Source of the DNA: SAR202 cluster bacterium
Lineage (GTDB): Bacteria > Chloroflexota > Dehalococcoidia > Lucifugimonadales > UBA1123
Assembly (NCBI GenBank): GCA_030752795.1
Contig: JASMDM010000103.1
Coordinates: 1-34,974 of the forward strand
DNA: 34,974 nt
Direction of reading: 5' to 3'
Shown: positions 18,304 through 25,797 of the stretch, one piece after another
Layout: each line of letters opens with the position of its first letter
Position numbering within the stretch: the first letter of the stretch is position 1
Notes under the pieces: generated by a model
The model's database searches: none
What the model saw: the letters and a program-made list of their open reading frames with translations, nothing else
What the model was told of the DNA's origin: nothing
Translations under genes and position numbers: made by a program

Positions 18304-18927
18304 TCACAAAGACACGGAATCGTACGCCTGCCAGTAAGCCTCGAGGTTCGCGTCAACGATTCTCGCTGGGAACCTGGCGCTCAGTCGCGCTTCGATGACG
18401 GAGGCGCACGCGTCCTTGTCGACGACCGGGTTGACGCGCAACAGCGCGCCGATCATCGACGTGTTGGGGATGTTGCGCTTCAACGCGTTCATGGCGATTC
18501 GAGTCGCGTCGACCGTTGCGACAGCCCAGCCGTTGCGTTGGTCCCGAGGCGCGATCTCGTCAGGTGACTTGGTCGAGTTGATGACCGCGAATCCGTCCTT
18601 GCGCAGGCCCTCGTACACCTTGATTGGGCCAAGTAGGGTGGAATCGAGAACAACCACGATAGCGGGGTAGGAGACCGGACAGTGGAGATAGATCGGATCG
18701 TCGCTGATGCGCGTGTACGCACGAATCGGCGCGCCCGTGCGTTCTGCCCCGAACTCCGGAAACGCCTGGAAGTAGCGACCTTCCTCTAATGCAGTCTCCG
18801 CCAGGATCTCTCCGGCGGTGACCACTCCCTGCCCCCCTCGGCCATGCCAGCGGATCTCCATTGTGCCGAGCCCGTCGATGGCGGGTACATCATTTTCGTC
18901 GGTAAGCGACTGTTGGGACACGTTCAC
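18304..18927 (-). CDS. 2-oxoacid:ferredoxin oxidoreductase, gamma subunit
   Basis: A 207-residue subunit with the family's WHGRGGQGVVTAGEIL motif (about 28-43), followed by FPEFGAERTGAP, which is diagnostic of PorG/KorC. It is the first gene of the operon (gamma, delta, alpha, beta, then an unknown gene). The frame starts at a GTG at 18927 with only a weak upstream site; an internal ATG just before EIRWHGRGG would give a shorter protein, so the start is uncertain by about 22 residues. The gamma domain is thought to assist CoA binding and assembly. Confidence 0.88.
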   Translation of the reverse strand: MNVSQQSLTDENDVPAIDGLGTMEIRWHGRGGQGVVTAGEILAETALEEGRYFQAFPEFGAERTGAPIRAYTRISDDPIYLHCPVSYPAIVVVLDSTLLGPIKVYEGLRKDGFAVINSTKSPDEIAPRDQRNGWAVATVDATRIAMNALKRNIPNTSMIGALLRVNPVVDKDACASVIEARLSARFPARIVDANLEAYWQAYDSVSL

Positions 18928-19268
18928 GTCCTATGTCAACAGGTTGAAACCGAGTGTTTGCCCTCTGAGCCCATCTTAACATAGTAGCCAGGCTAGAACC
19001 TGTGCCCCAGCGTGCATATTTCATAAGGTTTCATGAATCGCGACGTTGTTTGTCAATTAACACCGCTTCGCGCGGGGCGCGGCAACCCGTCTTCGCACCC
19101 CACGCCGTGCACGGATCATCCGTCGAGCTCGATCGTGTGGTCGGACAATCGGGGTGCACGCCTGGCTATGGACATCAACCAGGGCCGTTGTGCCCAAGGC
19201 TTCTCGTGACGCCGTAGTTGTAGCCGAAAGAGAAACACCTGGGAGATTTCGAGCGAAGGTGCATCGTG

Positions 19269-19368
19269 AGCGACCAGATTCTTCGGCTGCGGCCTCAGAA
19301 TGACCCAAACTGTTCGGCGCTACTTATTTTATTTATCGCCTGAAGGGCCAGAGCACCAATGGATTGTA
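19269..19368 (+). repeat. Dispersed ~100-base repeat, copy 1
   Basis: It begins with AGCGACCAGATTCTTCGGCT and a GCGGCCTCAGAATGAC segment, then an ACTTATTTTATTTATCGCC stretch, then GGGCCAGAGCACCAATGG. A near-identical copy starts 371 bases downstream (19640), and an inverted, more diverged copy lies at 24347-24427. Confidence 0.7.
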
Positions 19369-19491
19369 GGCTCGACCTTATGGTCATCAACTAAATAAGT
19401 TGTGCCCAACACTCCTCGCGATGCTGGGCATCTGTCCATGGTGAGCCACGCACCCATCCGTTCGCCCCTCCGGAAATCTCACGGCGGGCTC

Positions 19492-19509
19492 TGAGCCTGT
19501 CGAAGGGTC
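19492..19509 (-). repeat. Fragment of TTCGACAGGCTCAG-type dispersed repeat
   Basis: TGAGCCTGTCGAAGGGTC matches the complement of a short repeat common in environmental bacterial genomes, which in translation gives VRPEPVEG-like strings. A related piece lies at 31362-31384. Confidence 0.5.
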
Positions 19510-19639
19510 GCACGCACGCAAAAATCGCTTGAGCCGTTACGGTCATTGACTCAATACGTTGTTCTCAACGTTTTTTACCATGTTGGGTGGCCCGGAGAAA
19601 AAGAAACGTTTGGAATTGCCCAGGCAACAAGCTGTGTTC

Positions 19640-19761
19640 AGCGACCAGATTCTTCGGCTGCGGCCTCAGAATGACACATTTTGGACAATGCACTTATTTT
19701 GTTTATCGCCATAAGGGCCAGAGCACCAATGGATGGTGGGGTCGGCCATCAGGCCGACCCC
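19640..19761 (+). repeat. Dispersed ~100-base repeat, copy 2, with terminal palindrome
   Basis: The first 98 bases repeat the unit at 19269. It ends in a perfect palindrome: GGGGTCGGCC (19738-19747), loop ATCA, GGCCGACCCC (19752-19761). The same TCGGCC/GGCCGA palindrome appears at 24554-24576, suggesting a composite mobile unit. Confidence 0.7.
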
Positions 19762-19950
19762 GTGGAGCCATTTTCTTACCAGTGACACAAATTGACCGAC
19801 GTTACTTGTTTATGTTTATCGCCATCCCCAGGCACGGGAGAGCACTCCGAGGCTGACACCCCACCCAGGACGGCGAAGAGATCAGGACGATAAATCACCC
19901 TAACGGGTTTGGAAACATCTCCCCATCAGCGGGGCGATTGATATACAGTG

Positions 19951-20412
19951 TCAAATAGCCGCGACGGCTTTCACCCGGTAGCCGTAGATCGCGAGTCGAG
20001 AACCACCCCACGCCACTGCGTTAATCGACTGAACGAGATCGTCGAGGTCGCCGGATGTGCCTTCAACCTCCACCGATCCTGCACCCGAGTCCACGTTGTA
20101 TTCGGCTTCGTCAACGGATAGATCTCCAATTGGCATCATCAAGATGACGCCCATCGCTGGGTGGGTTTCCATCACCCAATTTGAGAAGGACATACCGTCG
20201 ATAGCAGGCATATCGTCCAGATCCATGATCACCGCGTCTGAGGAGAGCGACGCCAGTGCACAGATCGGACCTCCGTTGCCGTCGTACACGAGGACGTTGG
20301 TCGTTGGCTCGGAATTCTGTCGATCCGTGAGGGCGTTTCGGACGGCCCGTGGGCCGCCCATGATCATCACGTCGATCTGCTGTAGGTTTTGATTTATTTG
20401 CCCCTCTAACAA
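19951..20412 (-). CDS. Receiver-like (CheY-fold) single-domain protein, degenerate
   Basis: About 153 residues. The middle reads DAVIMDLDDMPAIDGMSFSNWV, which closely matches the phospho-acceptor strand and following loop of response regulators (DVVLMDxxMPxxDG). The preceding strand IDVMIMGGPRAVRNAL fits beta-1/alpha-1, but the acidic pair usually found there is absent and no clear conserved Lys or Thr follows, so phosphorylation is doubtful. No output domain is present. The start is uncertain: a TTG at 20412 keeps the first strand, while ATG/GTG codons at 20367-20370 would clip it. The frame stays open far upstream but there overlaps the thioredoxin gene on the other strand. Function unknown. 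Confidence 0.55.
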   Translation of the reverse strand: MLEGQINQNLQQIDVMIMGGPRAVRNALTDRQNSEPTTNVLVYDGNGGPICALASLSSDAVIMDLDDMPAIDGMSFSNWVMETHPAMGVILMMPIGDLSVDEAEYNVDSGAGSVEVEGTSGDLDDLVQSINAVAWGGSRLAIYGYRVKAVAAI

Positions 20413-20845
20413 TGAACCTGAACATATCAGTGCTTGGTTCTTCGGTTCGTATGTCTGACTGTTGTGTTCGCGCGTCTCGGCCTGTGCGTGGCCGATCGCG
20501 CTTCCGGTTTCGTTTCGCTCGTTGGCGGTTTTTCGCCACGCGGTGTCAGATTCTTGGCACATTCGGTAGTTGGACGCTGCCAAACCGACATCACGACATG
20601 TCATCACCCAAGTTCTGTAGGCAGCAGCACGCAAATAATCGACCCGGCGGGACGAGTTAGGACGATTGGCGAGCCTCGATTGGCAGTTTCCCGCCATATC
20701 GAGCCCACTACCACGTTCCGTTGCCGCGCTGAAACCTGCTCCTGGCATCAGCCTGCGCATGGTAAACTGGTCGCAACGAGACGAGCGACGGCTGTTTGGC
20801 GGTCTGGTCGTCCAGTTCCGCGAGGTCGGACAGGTCTGACAACAT

Positions 20846-21622
20846 ATGACTCGACTGAACGTGATGGTGGCGGTGGCGATGTTCTTGGCGCTCGTAGCGT
20901 GCGCCGAGCAAAACGCCGTGCCAGCAGCCGCAGACCGAGTCGCGAATCCTAGCCCTGTGATCGCGAAAGCGCCGCGTGCCGCTCCGTCTCCGATTCCGAC
21001 TCGGACACCCGTGCCGACCGCCACTGCCGTGGCCGCGACTCCACCGCCTACTGCAGAACGATCGCCTGTGCCGACGACACGACCCTCGCCCGTGCCGACC
21101 TGGACGCCTAAAGCGCGCCGGGCCACGCCGACCGCAACACCCATTCCCGACGCGGTGGTCCAGGCGCACATGACCAGCGGGAAGGGCGACGAGAAAGCCA
21201 GCGACTTCGAGTTGACGCTGTTCGGCGGCGAGACGCTAAGGCTATCCGATCTTGAAGACCAAGTGGTCGTGCTGAACTTCTGGGCGTCGTGGTGTCCACC
21301 GTGTCGATGGGAGATGCCGTCGTTCGAGAAGACGTATCAGGAATACAAGGAACAAGGGGTGATGTTCGTCGGGGTCGCGATCTCGGACTTCGAGAGCGCC
21401 GCCCTCAAGTTCGCCGGCCTCACCGGCGTTACGTACCCGATCGGGCTCGACATCACCGGCGAGATATCGCGCGCGTACCGAGTGCTGAGTCTCCCGACGA
21501 CATTGTTCATCGATCACGAAGGCAACGTCGCCCGCCGGCTCACCAACGTGGCCAACGAAGCCGTGCTCAATCTGTTCATCGAAGGTCAGATCCGGCAGAT
21601 GACCAACGCGACAAGCGGCTAA
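20846..21622 (+). CDS. TlpA-type thioredoxin-like lipoprotein
   Basis: A 258-residue exported lipoprotein. The signal peptide ends in the lipobox LALVAC with C19 as the lipidated residue. Residues 35-100 are a low-complexity linker dominated by Pro, Thr and Ala (repeated PTATP/PVPT motifs). The rest is a redoxin/TlpA domain with FWASWCPPC (active-site C150 and C153), a conserved cis-Pro region LSLPTTLFID, and the usual VGVAISD strand. It would reduce or rearrange disulfides outside the membrane, for example in cytochrome or metalloprotein maturation. It is convergent with the enolase-superfamily gene, 52 bp away. No obvious operon partner. Confidence 0.88.
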   Translation: MTRLNVMVAVAMFLALVACAEQNAVPAAADRVANPSPVIAKAPRAAPSPIPTRTPVPTATAVAATPPPTAERSPVPTTRPSPVPTWTPKARRATPTATPIPDAVVQAHMTSGKGDEKASDFELTLFGGETLRLSDLEDQVVVLNFWASWCPPCRWEMPSFEKTYQEYKEQGVMFVGVAISDFESAALKFAGLTGVTYPIGLDITGEISRAYRVLSLPTTLFIDHEGNVARRLTNVANEAVLNLFIEGQIRQMTNATSG

Positions 21623-21674
21623 CCTCTCTTCACTTCGATTGTCGTCGGCAACTCGCCAAGCCAGTCGCGAAAAA

Positions 21675-22781
21675 CTAGACCGAGTACCTCGCAACCGCTT
21701 CGGGGTTCAGCGTCAGACCCAGGCCGGGGCGGTCCTTGAACGGCGCCCACACGCCGTTTTGTTGCTGAGGGAACTCCGTGTACCAAACGCGGTCTCCCTG
21801 CAGTCCAACGTTCATGTATTCGACCACTTTCAAGTTGGGCGTGGCGCAGGCCAGGTGCAGGTGCACGAGCTGCACGGCGTGGGGCGCCACCGGTAGGTTG
21901 AAGCCATGGGCAATGTGGGCGACCTTCATCCACTCTGTGATGCCGCCGACCCGCCCGACGTCCGGCTGGACGATGTCCGCGCCGCCCCTGGCGATGAGCT
22001 CGCGGAAGCCGTACTTCGTGTACTCGTGCTCGCCCGTCGCGATCGGGATCGTGGTCGCGTTGCGTATCTGAGCGAGGCCCTCGACGTCGTCGGCAAGGAC
22101 CGGCTCCTCGAACCAACCCACCTGGTACTGCTCGAACTCGCGTGCCATGTAGATGGCCTGCTTCGGGTAGTATCCGTTGTTCGCGTCGACATAGATGGCG
22201 ACGTCGTCGCCGAGCGCCTTTCGCACGGCAGCGAGCCTGGCCAGATCTTCGCGCTCCGAGTGGCCGAAGTCTTTGCCCACCTTCATCTTGACGCGCGGGA
22301 TGCCCTGTTCGACGTAGCCCGCCATCTCCGCGATGAGTTCTTCTTCGTTGAAGTTGGTCCATCCGCCAGACCCGTAGATGGGCACTTCCTCGGCGAACGG
22401 GCCAAGCAGACGATACAGCGGAAGCCCGAGAGCCTTGGCCTTCAGGTCCCAGAGTCCGATATCGACCGCGGACAGCGCACAGAACGCGACACCTTTGCGC
22501 CCGTATCCGCGAACCCGCCAGAACATGTCGTTCCAAATCTTCTCGATATGGAACGGGTCCTGCCCGATGAGGACGTCTTTGAGGCCGCGCTCAATCACGT
22601 CGCGTGTGCCGGGCGATGCAGATCCGACGCCCAGGCCCTCGACCATGGCGTCGGTATGAATGTGGACGAAGAGCTGGCTTCGGCCTCCGGACCCTTCGCG
22701 CGGCGTCGGGATTGTGGCGTCCTGAATAGGGCCGCCTTCGGGGTAGGCGAGCACGGTTGTCGTAACGTCGGTTATCTGCAT
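21675..22781 (-). CDS. Enolase-superfamily (mandelate racemase/MLE) protein 1
   Basis: A 368-residue enolase-superfamily enzyme. Catalytic lysines are K165-x-K167 (RVKMKVG), metal ligands D199 (YVDANNG), E225 (WFEEP) and E251 (GEHEY), with D274 and H301 (APHAVQ) as the second base pair. This is the mandelate racemase / acid-sugar dehydratase layout: a proton is abstracted next to a carboxylate, usually leading to dehydration to a 2-keto-3-deoxy acid or to racemisation. The ATG has AAGGACCC upstream. A second family member lies 45 bp upstream on the same strand, so the two are probably co-transcribed. Confidence 0.88.
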   Translation of the reverse strand: MQITDVTTTVLAYPEGGPIQDATIPTPREGSGGRSQLFVHIHTDAMVEGLGVGSASPGTRDVIERGLKDVLIGQDPFHIEKIWNDMFWRVRGYGRKGVAFCALSAVDIGLWDLKAKALGLPLYRLLGPFAEEVPIYGSGGWTNFNEEELIAEMAGYVEQGIPRVKMKVGKDFGHSEREDLARLAAVRKALGDDVAIYVDANNGYYPKQAIYMAREFEQYQVGWFEEPVLADDVEGLAQIRNATTIPIATGEHEYTKYGFRELIARGGADIVQPDVGRVGGITEWMKVAHIAHGFNLPVAPHAVQLVHLHLACATPNLKVVEYMNVGLQGDRVWYTEFPQQQNGVWAPFKDRPGLGLTLNPEAVARYSV

Positions 22782-22826
22782 CAGGGTCCTTTCAGGTAGA
22801 TGCGGCGCCTTTGATCGGCAAGTTTA

Positions 22827-24023
22827 TTACATGTTTCGGAAGTCGAGTATTCGTTCCTCTTTAACCTTGCTTTCGTCGATGGCCAAGCCGAGCCCGGGCG
22901 TCTGTGGTATTTGGATGACCCCGTTCTGCGGGACCAGCGGATCGCTCAAGAAGAACTGGTGCACAGCGTTCCACTTGATGAGGAACTCCTGAATCGGGCA
23001 GATTGCCGGAGATTGCGAGGCGATCAGGTGTGCCGTCGCATGCGAGCTGTGACCGTGCGGTATCACCGGCAGGTCGAACGTGGAAGCCAGAGCGCAGATC
23101 TTGAGGGTCTCGCTGATTCCACCGCACCAGAATATGTCGGGCTGCAACACGTCCATTGCCTTGTTTTCGACGATGGCCCTGAATCCCCAGCGAGTGTACT
23201 CGTGCTCGCCGCCGGAGATCATAATCGGCGACGCGCGCTGAATCTCGATGTAGCTGTCGGTCTTGTCTGCCAGCACCGGCTCTTCGAGCCAACGAATGTC
23301 GTACTCGGCCAGCGAGTTGGCCATCTCAATCGAGTAGGGCACGTCCCAGGAACTCCAGGCGTCGAGCATGATGTCGATGTCGGAGCCGACTGCATCGCGC
23401 AACGCCTCGGCCAAGCTGAGGTTCCGTCGCACTCCGTCTGGGCCGTCTGTTGGGCCGTCGCGGAAGAACCACTTCATCGCGCCGTATCCCTGCGCCACGA
23501 ACTCGCGTGCTCGACGTGCGGCGTCTTCGAGCTCGATGGAGAACCCGAGAGCTGACGCGTAGGCGGGAATCTCCTCGCGAGTCGGTCCGCCAAGGAGGCG
23601 ATATACCGGCTGGCCGAACGCCTTGCCCTTCAGGTCCCATAACCCGCAATCCACGACGCTGATCGCGAGCATGTCGTTGCCTTTGCGGCCGTGGATCGAC
23701 CCCCGATACATCTGGTCCCAAAGCAACTCGGTCGCCAACGCGTCGGCGCCGACTAGGATGCCACGCAGATGGGTGTCGATGATGAACCCTTCGTGGCGTG
23801 TGAACGGTCCCGATAGGCCGACCACGCCGTCATCGGTGTGTATCTCGAGGAACACCGACCGCATGGCGTACTTGCCGTCGCCAAGACTGGTCGTGAAATT
23901 CGCCCCTCTAGCGCGGTAGTCAGGGTAGATGTCCAGCGGCTGGACGAGCCGCTCCTCCCAGAACGGGTCCGGGTGCTCCATCACGCCATCGAATTCACGG
24001 ATTTTCAAGTCGACGATTTTCAT
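22827..24023 (-). CDS. Enolase-superfamily protein 2, rhamnonate dehydratase-like features
   Basis: A 398-residue enolase-superfamily enzyme, distinct from its neighbour. K184 lies in GAMKWFFRDGPTDG, a segment I associate with L-rhamnonate dehydratase-type members. Metal ligands are D221 (MLDAWSS), E247/E248 (WLEEP) and E273 (GGEHEY). D296 and H323 in IPHGHSSH provide the general-acid pair. The ATG at 24023 was chosen because homology begins at MKIVDLKI and a GGAG lies about 9 bases upstream; the frame extends farther 5' into unrelated sequence. It likely dehydrates a sugar acid, but the exact sugar is not readable from the sequence. Confidence 0.85.
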   Translation of the reverse strand: MKIVDLKIREFDGVMEHPDPFWEERLVQPLDIYPDYRARGANFTTSLGDGKYAMRSVFLEIHTDDGVVGLSGPFTRHEGFIIDTHLRGILVGADALATELLWDQMYRGSIHGRKGNDMLAISVVDCGLWDLKGKAFGQPVYRLLGGPTREEIPAYASALGFSIELEDAARRAREFVAQGYGAMKWFFRDGPTDGPDGVRRNLSLAEALRDAVGSDIDIMLDAWSSWDVPYSIEMANSLAEYDIRWLEEPVLADKTDSYIEIQRASPIMISGGEHEYTRWGFRAIVENKAMDVLQPDIFWCGGISETLKICALASTFDLPVIPHGHSSHATAHLIASQSPAICPIQEFLIKWNAVHQFFLSDPLVPQNGVIQIPQTPGLGLAIDESKVKEERILDFRNM

Positions 24024-24346
24024 GGTTCGAGCTCCGAAAGTGAATCGCGTTTCGACACGGCGCGAGTTGCCGCGTGCCAGCGTCCGATATGATACTTCAA
24101 CCACCCACGCGGCGCCACCGACGGGCAGCAGCGGGGTGCTCGCCGATCGGTTGTTGCCTGATGCGGATTGTCTCAATAAGCGCGGAACCAAGGCTGCTCG
24201 GGTTGCGGCGATTTTGGAACGCTTTCTTGATCGTTCCAAGTAACGGTACAAACTGGTCTCCCAGCGGGGCGCCAGATTCTTCGATTGGGATCTCAGTATC
24301 ACTTGTGGCGGTTATCACCCCGACGCCAATGTGCGAAAACTGGACT

Positions 24347-24427
24347 AGCCCTGATGGCGATATAAAAAATATGTGGCGTTGAAAAATTCGTGTCATTCTG
24401 AAGCCGCAGCTGAAGAATCTGGTCGCT
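24347..24427 (-). repeat. Dispersed ~100-base repeat, inverted copy 3
   Basis: On the minus strand it reads AGCGACCAGATTCTTCAGCT, then GCGGCTTCAGAATGAC, then CACATATTTTTTATATCGCC and ATCAGGGC. These correspond in order to the blocks of the units at 19269 and 19640, with scattered differences. Confidence 0.65.
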
Positions 24428-24553
24428 GAACACGCACCATTGTCCAAAAGACTCCAGAGGCTTCTCTTTGACCGAACGTTCTGCATCGCGAAAGGCGATG
24501 AGCACAACGTATTCGGTTGAAGACCATAAAAGCTAGAACACCGGCAGGGCGGT

Positions 24554-24576
24554 GGGCTCGGCCTTGAGGCCGACCC
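24554..24576. repeat. Palindrome of the TCGGCC family
   Basis: TCGGCC (24558-24563), loop TTGA, GGCCGA (24568-24573), extended by GGG/CCC around a one-base bulge. It is preceded by CTAGAACACCGG, a diverged form of the CCAGAGCACC block seen before the palindrome at 19738-19761. Confidence 0.55.
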
Positions 24577-24710
24577 TGGTTCCGATTTTCACACCGGTGA
24601 CATCATTCGGGAGCGCCTTTGCTCTCCAACGTGTTGCCTGCGCCGCAGGCACAATCCTGATACGATCGTGACTATGGGCGAACAACTTGTCGGGCGATTG
24701 CTGCTTTTGC

Positions 24711-24745
24711 GAAAATGAAAAGCCCGGCGCTCACAAGCGCCGGGC
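24711..24745 (-). terminator. Intrinsic terminator of the structured RNA candidate
   Basis: A perfect 10-bp stem, GCCCGGCGCT (24722-24731) and AGCGCCGGGC (24736-24745), with a 4-base loop. On the minus strand it is followed by TTTTCATTTTC. It works only in the minus direction. No protein gene on that strand ends nearby, so it implies a non-coding transcript arriving from the right. Confidence 0.75.
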
Positions 24746-25093
24746 CGATGTTGTTCACCGTTGGACCCGCATACCCAGAATTTGATCTAGTGGGGCCGTC
24801 CCGTCTACCCGTAAGCGGTCAGGGACATCAGGGCCCTGGTTTCATGGAAGGGCGGGCCTCAGGCTTTTCCCTTCCCCCGCTGGTCGTGACCCTCATTTCC
24901 TACCTGTCACCTGGTAACCAGCAGAGGTCGTGGAAGGGAACTTCCAGTCATGGTTCACAACGAATACGCGCAACCTCGGACACCTCCTCCTGGCTTTCAC
25001 CTGTATTGTCGCCGGAACGCGTTCACTTCCGACACTATTATCCAAGCACCAGGTCATGACGTCGTCAACGTTCCGCACCCTTCTGGGTATGAG
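24746..25093 (-). ncRNA. Candidate structured non-coding RNA, ~350 nt, class unknown
   Basis: No protein is supported here, but the minus strand folds extensively. The ends pair through a perfect 11-bp helix (25091-25081 with 24780-24770). Inside lie: ACCTG/CAGGT (25054-25050 with 25003-24999) enclosing a 7-bp hairpin (25033-25027 with 25017-25011); TGGAAG/CTTCCA (24946-24941 with 24936-24931); GCTGGT/ACCAGC (24922-24917 with 24884-24879) enclosing GTGAC/GTCAC (24910-24906 with 24890-24886); GGAAGGG/CCCTTCC (24875-24869 with 24852-24846); and GGGCC/GGCCC stacked on GTCCC/GGGAC (24836-24832 with 24797-24793; 24826-24822 with 24802-24798). An intrinsic terminator follows. I saw no tmRNA tag or tRNA-like end, no RNase P GAAAGTCC core and no SRP GGAAGGNAGC loop. 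The 5' end is uncertain. Confidence 0.55.
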
Positions 25094-25113
25094 GATTCAG
25101 TGAAGGCCACGGG

Positions 25114-25142
25114 TTGCCGACGCCCCGTTACGACCATACAAT
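25114..25142 (+). promoter_or_regulatory. Sigma-70-like promoter candidate for the HAD gene
   Basis: TTGCCG (25114-25119) and TACAAT (25137-25142) with a 17-bp spacer, ending about 34 bp before the ATG. It lies next to the presumed 5' end of the RNA on the opposite strand, so the two transcription starts may face away from each other. Motif match only. Confidence 0.4.
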
Positions 25143-25175
25143 CACCACTGAATTTACTGGACCTAGGGGGCTTCG

Positions 25176-25778
25176 ATGAGCATCGATACGTTGATTCTCG
25201 ACATGGGTGGAGTGGTCGTGTGGACCAAGTGGGAAAACGTCACCCGCGCTTGGCACGATCTGACCGGACTTGCGCCCGATGAGATCACGAAACGGATGGT
25301 CGCGGGCGGCGCCTACCCGCCATTCATGCGAGGCGAGATCGACCGGATCGAGTTCCACCGCCGCATGTGCGACGACTTAGGACTGGAGCAAGACGCTGCA
25401 GCCCTTTTCGAAACCTGGAGCAGTGCGATCGAGCCGAACCGCGACATCGACCCGTTGATCGCGAAGCTCAAAGGCCGAGTTCGATTGGCAATCGGCTCCA
25501 ACACTGACGAACTCCACAACGCGAGAGGTCTCGAAGTGCAGCCCGCGTTGGGCTTGTTCGACGACTTCGTGTTGTCCTTCGAGATAGGCGCCCTCAAACC
25601 CGACGCGAAGTTCTACCATCGTGCGCTGACACAACTGGGAGTTCGGGCGGAGCAATGCTTTTTCACCGACGACAGGCAGAACAACGTCGACGCGGCGAAC
25701 GCGGTCGGCATACGCTCCGTGCTGTTCGAGTCGCCGGCGCAACTCGAATCGGAGTTGACCGAGATCGGTATCCTGTGA
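25176..25778 (+). CDS. HAD-superfamily hydrolase (YihX-like)
   Basis: A 200-residue HAD-fold protein with a helical cap after motif I. Motif I reads LDMGGVVV: nucleophile D9 is present, but the usual second Asp is Gly, as in the YihX / alpha-glucose-1-phosphatase branch (DLGNV). Motif II is GSNT (about 108-111), motif III ALKPDAKFYHRAL with its Lys, and motif IV FFTDDRQNN. It probably acts on a small phosphorylated metabolite in the cytoplasm; the substrate is unknown. The ATG follows AGGGGG at a suitable distance. Convergent with the broken M55 gene, 19 bp away. Confidence 0.85.
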   Translation: MSIDTLILDMGGVVVWTKWENVTRAWHDLTGLAPDEITKRMVAGGAYPPFMRGEIDRIEFHRRMCDDLGLEQDAAALFETWSSAIEPNRDIDPLIAKLKGRVRLAIGSNTDELHNARGLEVQPALGLFDDFVLSFEIGALKPDAKFYHRALTQLGVRAEQCFFTDDRQNNVDAANAVGIRSVLFESPAQLESELTEIGIL

Positions 25779-25797
25779 TGGAGTCAGTTGAGTCCAG

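Larger units (their letters stand above)
18928..19950. other. Gene-poor repeat region
   Basis: About 1 kb with no convincing gene. It holds two direct copies of a roughly 100-base element (19269-19368 and 19640-19737), a perfect 10-bp-stem palindrome (19738-19761), a partial third copy near 19800-19835, and a fragment near 19492-19509 of the widespread TTCGACAGGCTCAG-type repeat. Two similar stretches with TCAACTAAATAAGTTG-like sequence lie near 19385 and 19551. The leftmost part is upstream of the ferredoxin oxidoreductase operon and should hold its promoter, which I could not place. Confidence 0.6.
24024..24720. other. Gene-free repeat-bearing stretch
   Basis: About 700 bp with no supported gene. 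It contains an inverted copy of the ~100-base dispersed repeat (24347-24427), a hairpin (24554-24576) and the U-tract of a minus-strand terminator at its right edge. The left end should hold the promoter of the two enolase-superfamily genes; none stands out. Confidence 0.5.

Noticed and set aside
18928..19950. CRISPR array or IS element in the repeat-rich gap
   Set aside because: Repeats are only two or three copies, about 100 bases long and 371 bases apart, with no regular spacers. No transposase frame is present.
24746..25093. tmRNA, RNase P RNA, SRP RNA or 6S RNA as the identity of the structured RNA
   Set aside because: No ALAA-type tag frame or tRNA-like acceptor end, no GAAAGTCC and ACAGAACCCGG core, and no GGAAGGNAGC domain IV loop were seen. 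A very diverged member is not excluded.
24950..25282. Plus-strand open frame over the RNA candidate
   Set aside because: No ribosome site, low-complexity hydrophilic translation with no known motif, and it overlaps the HAD gene start out of frame.
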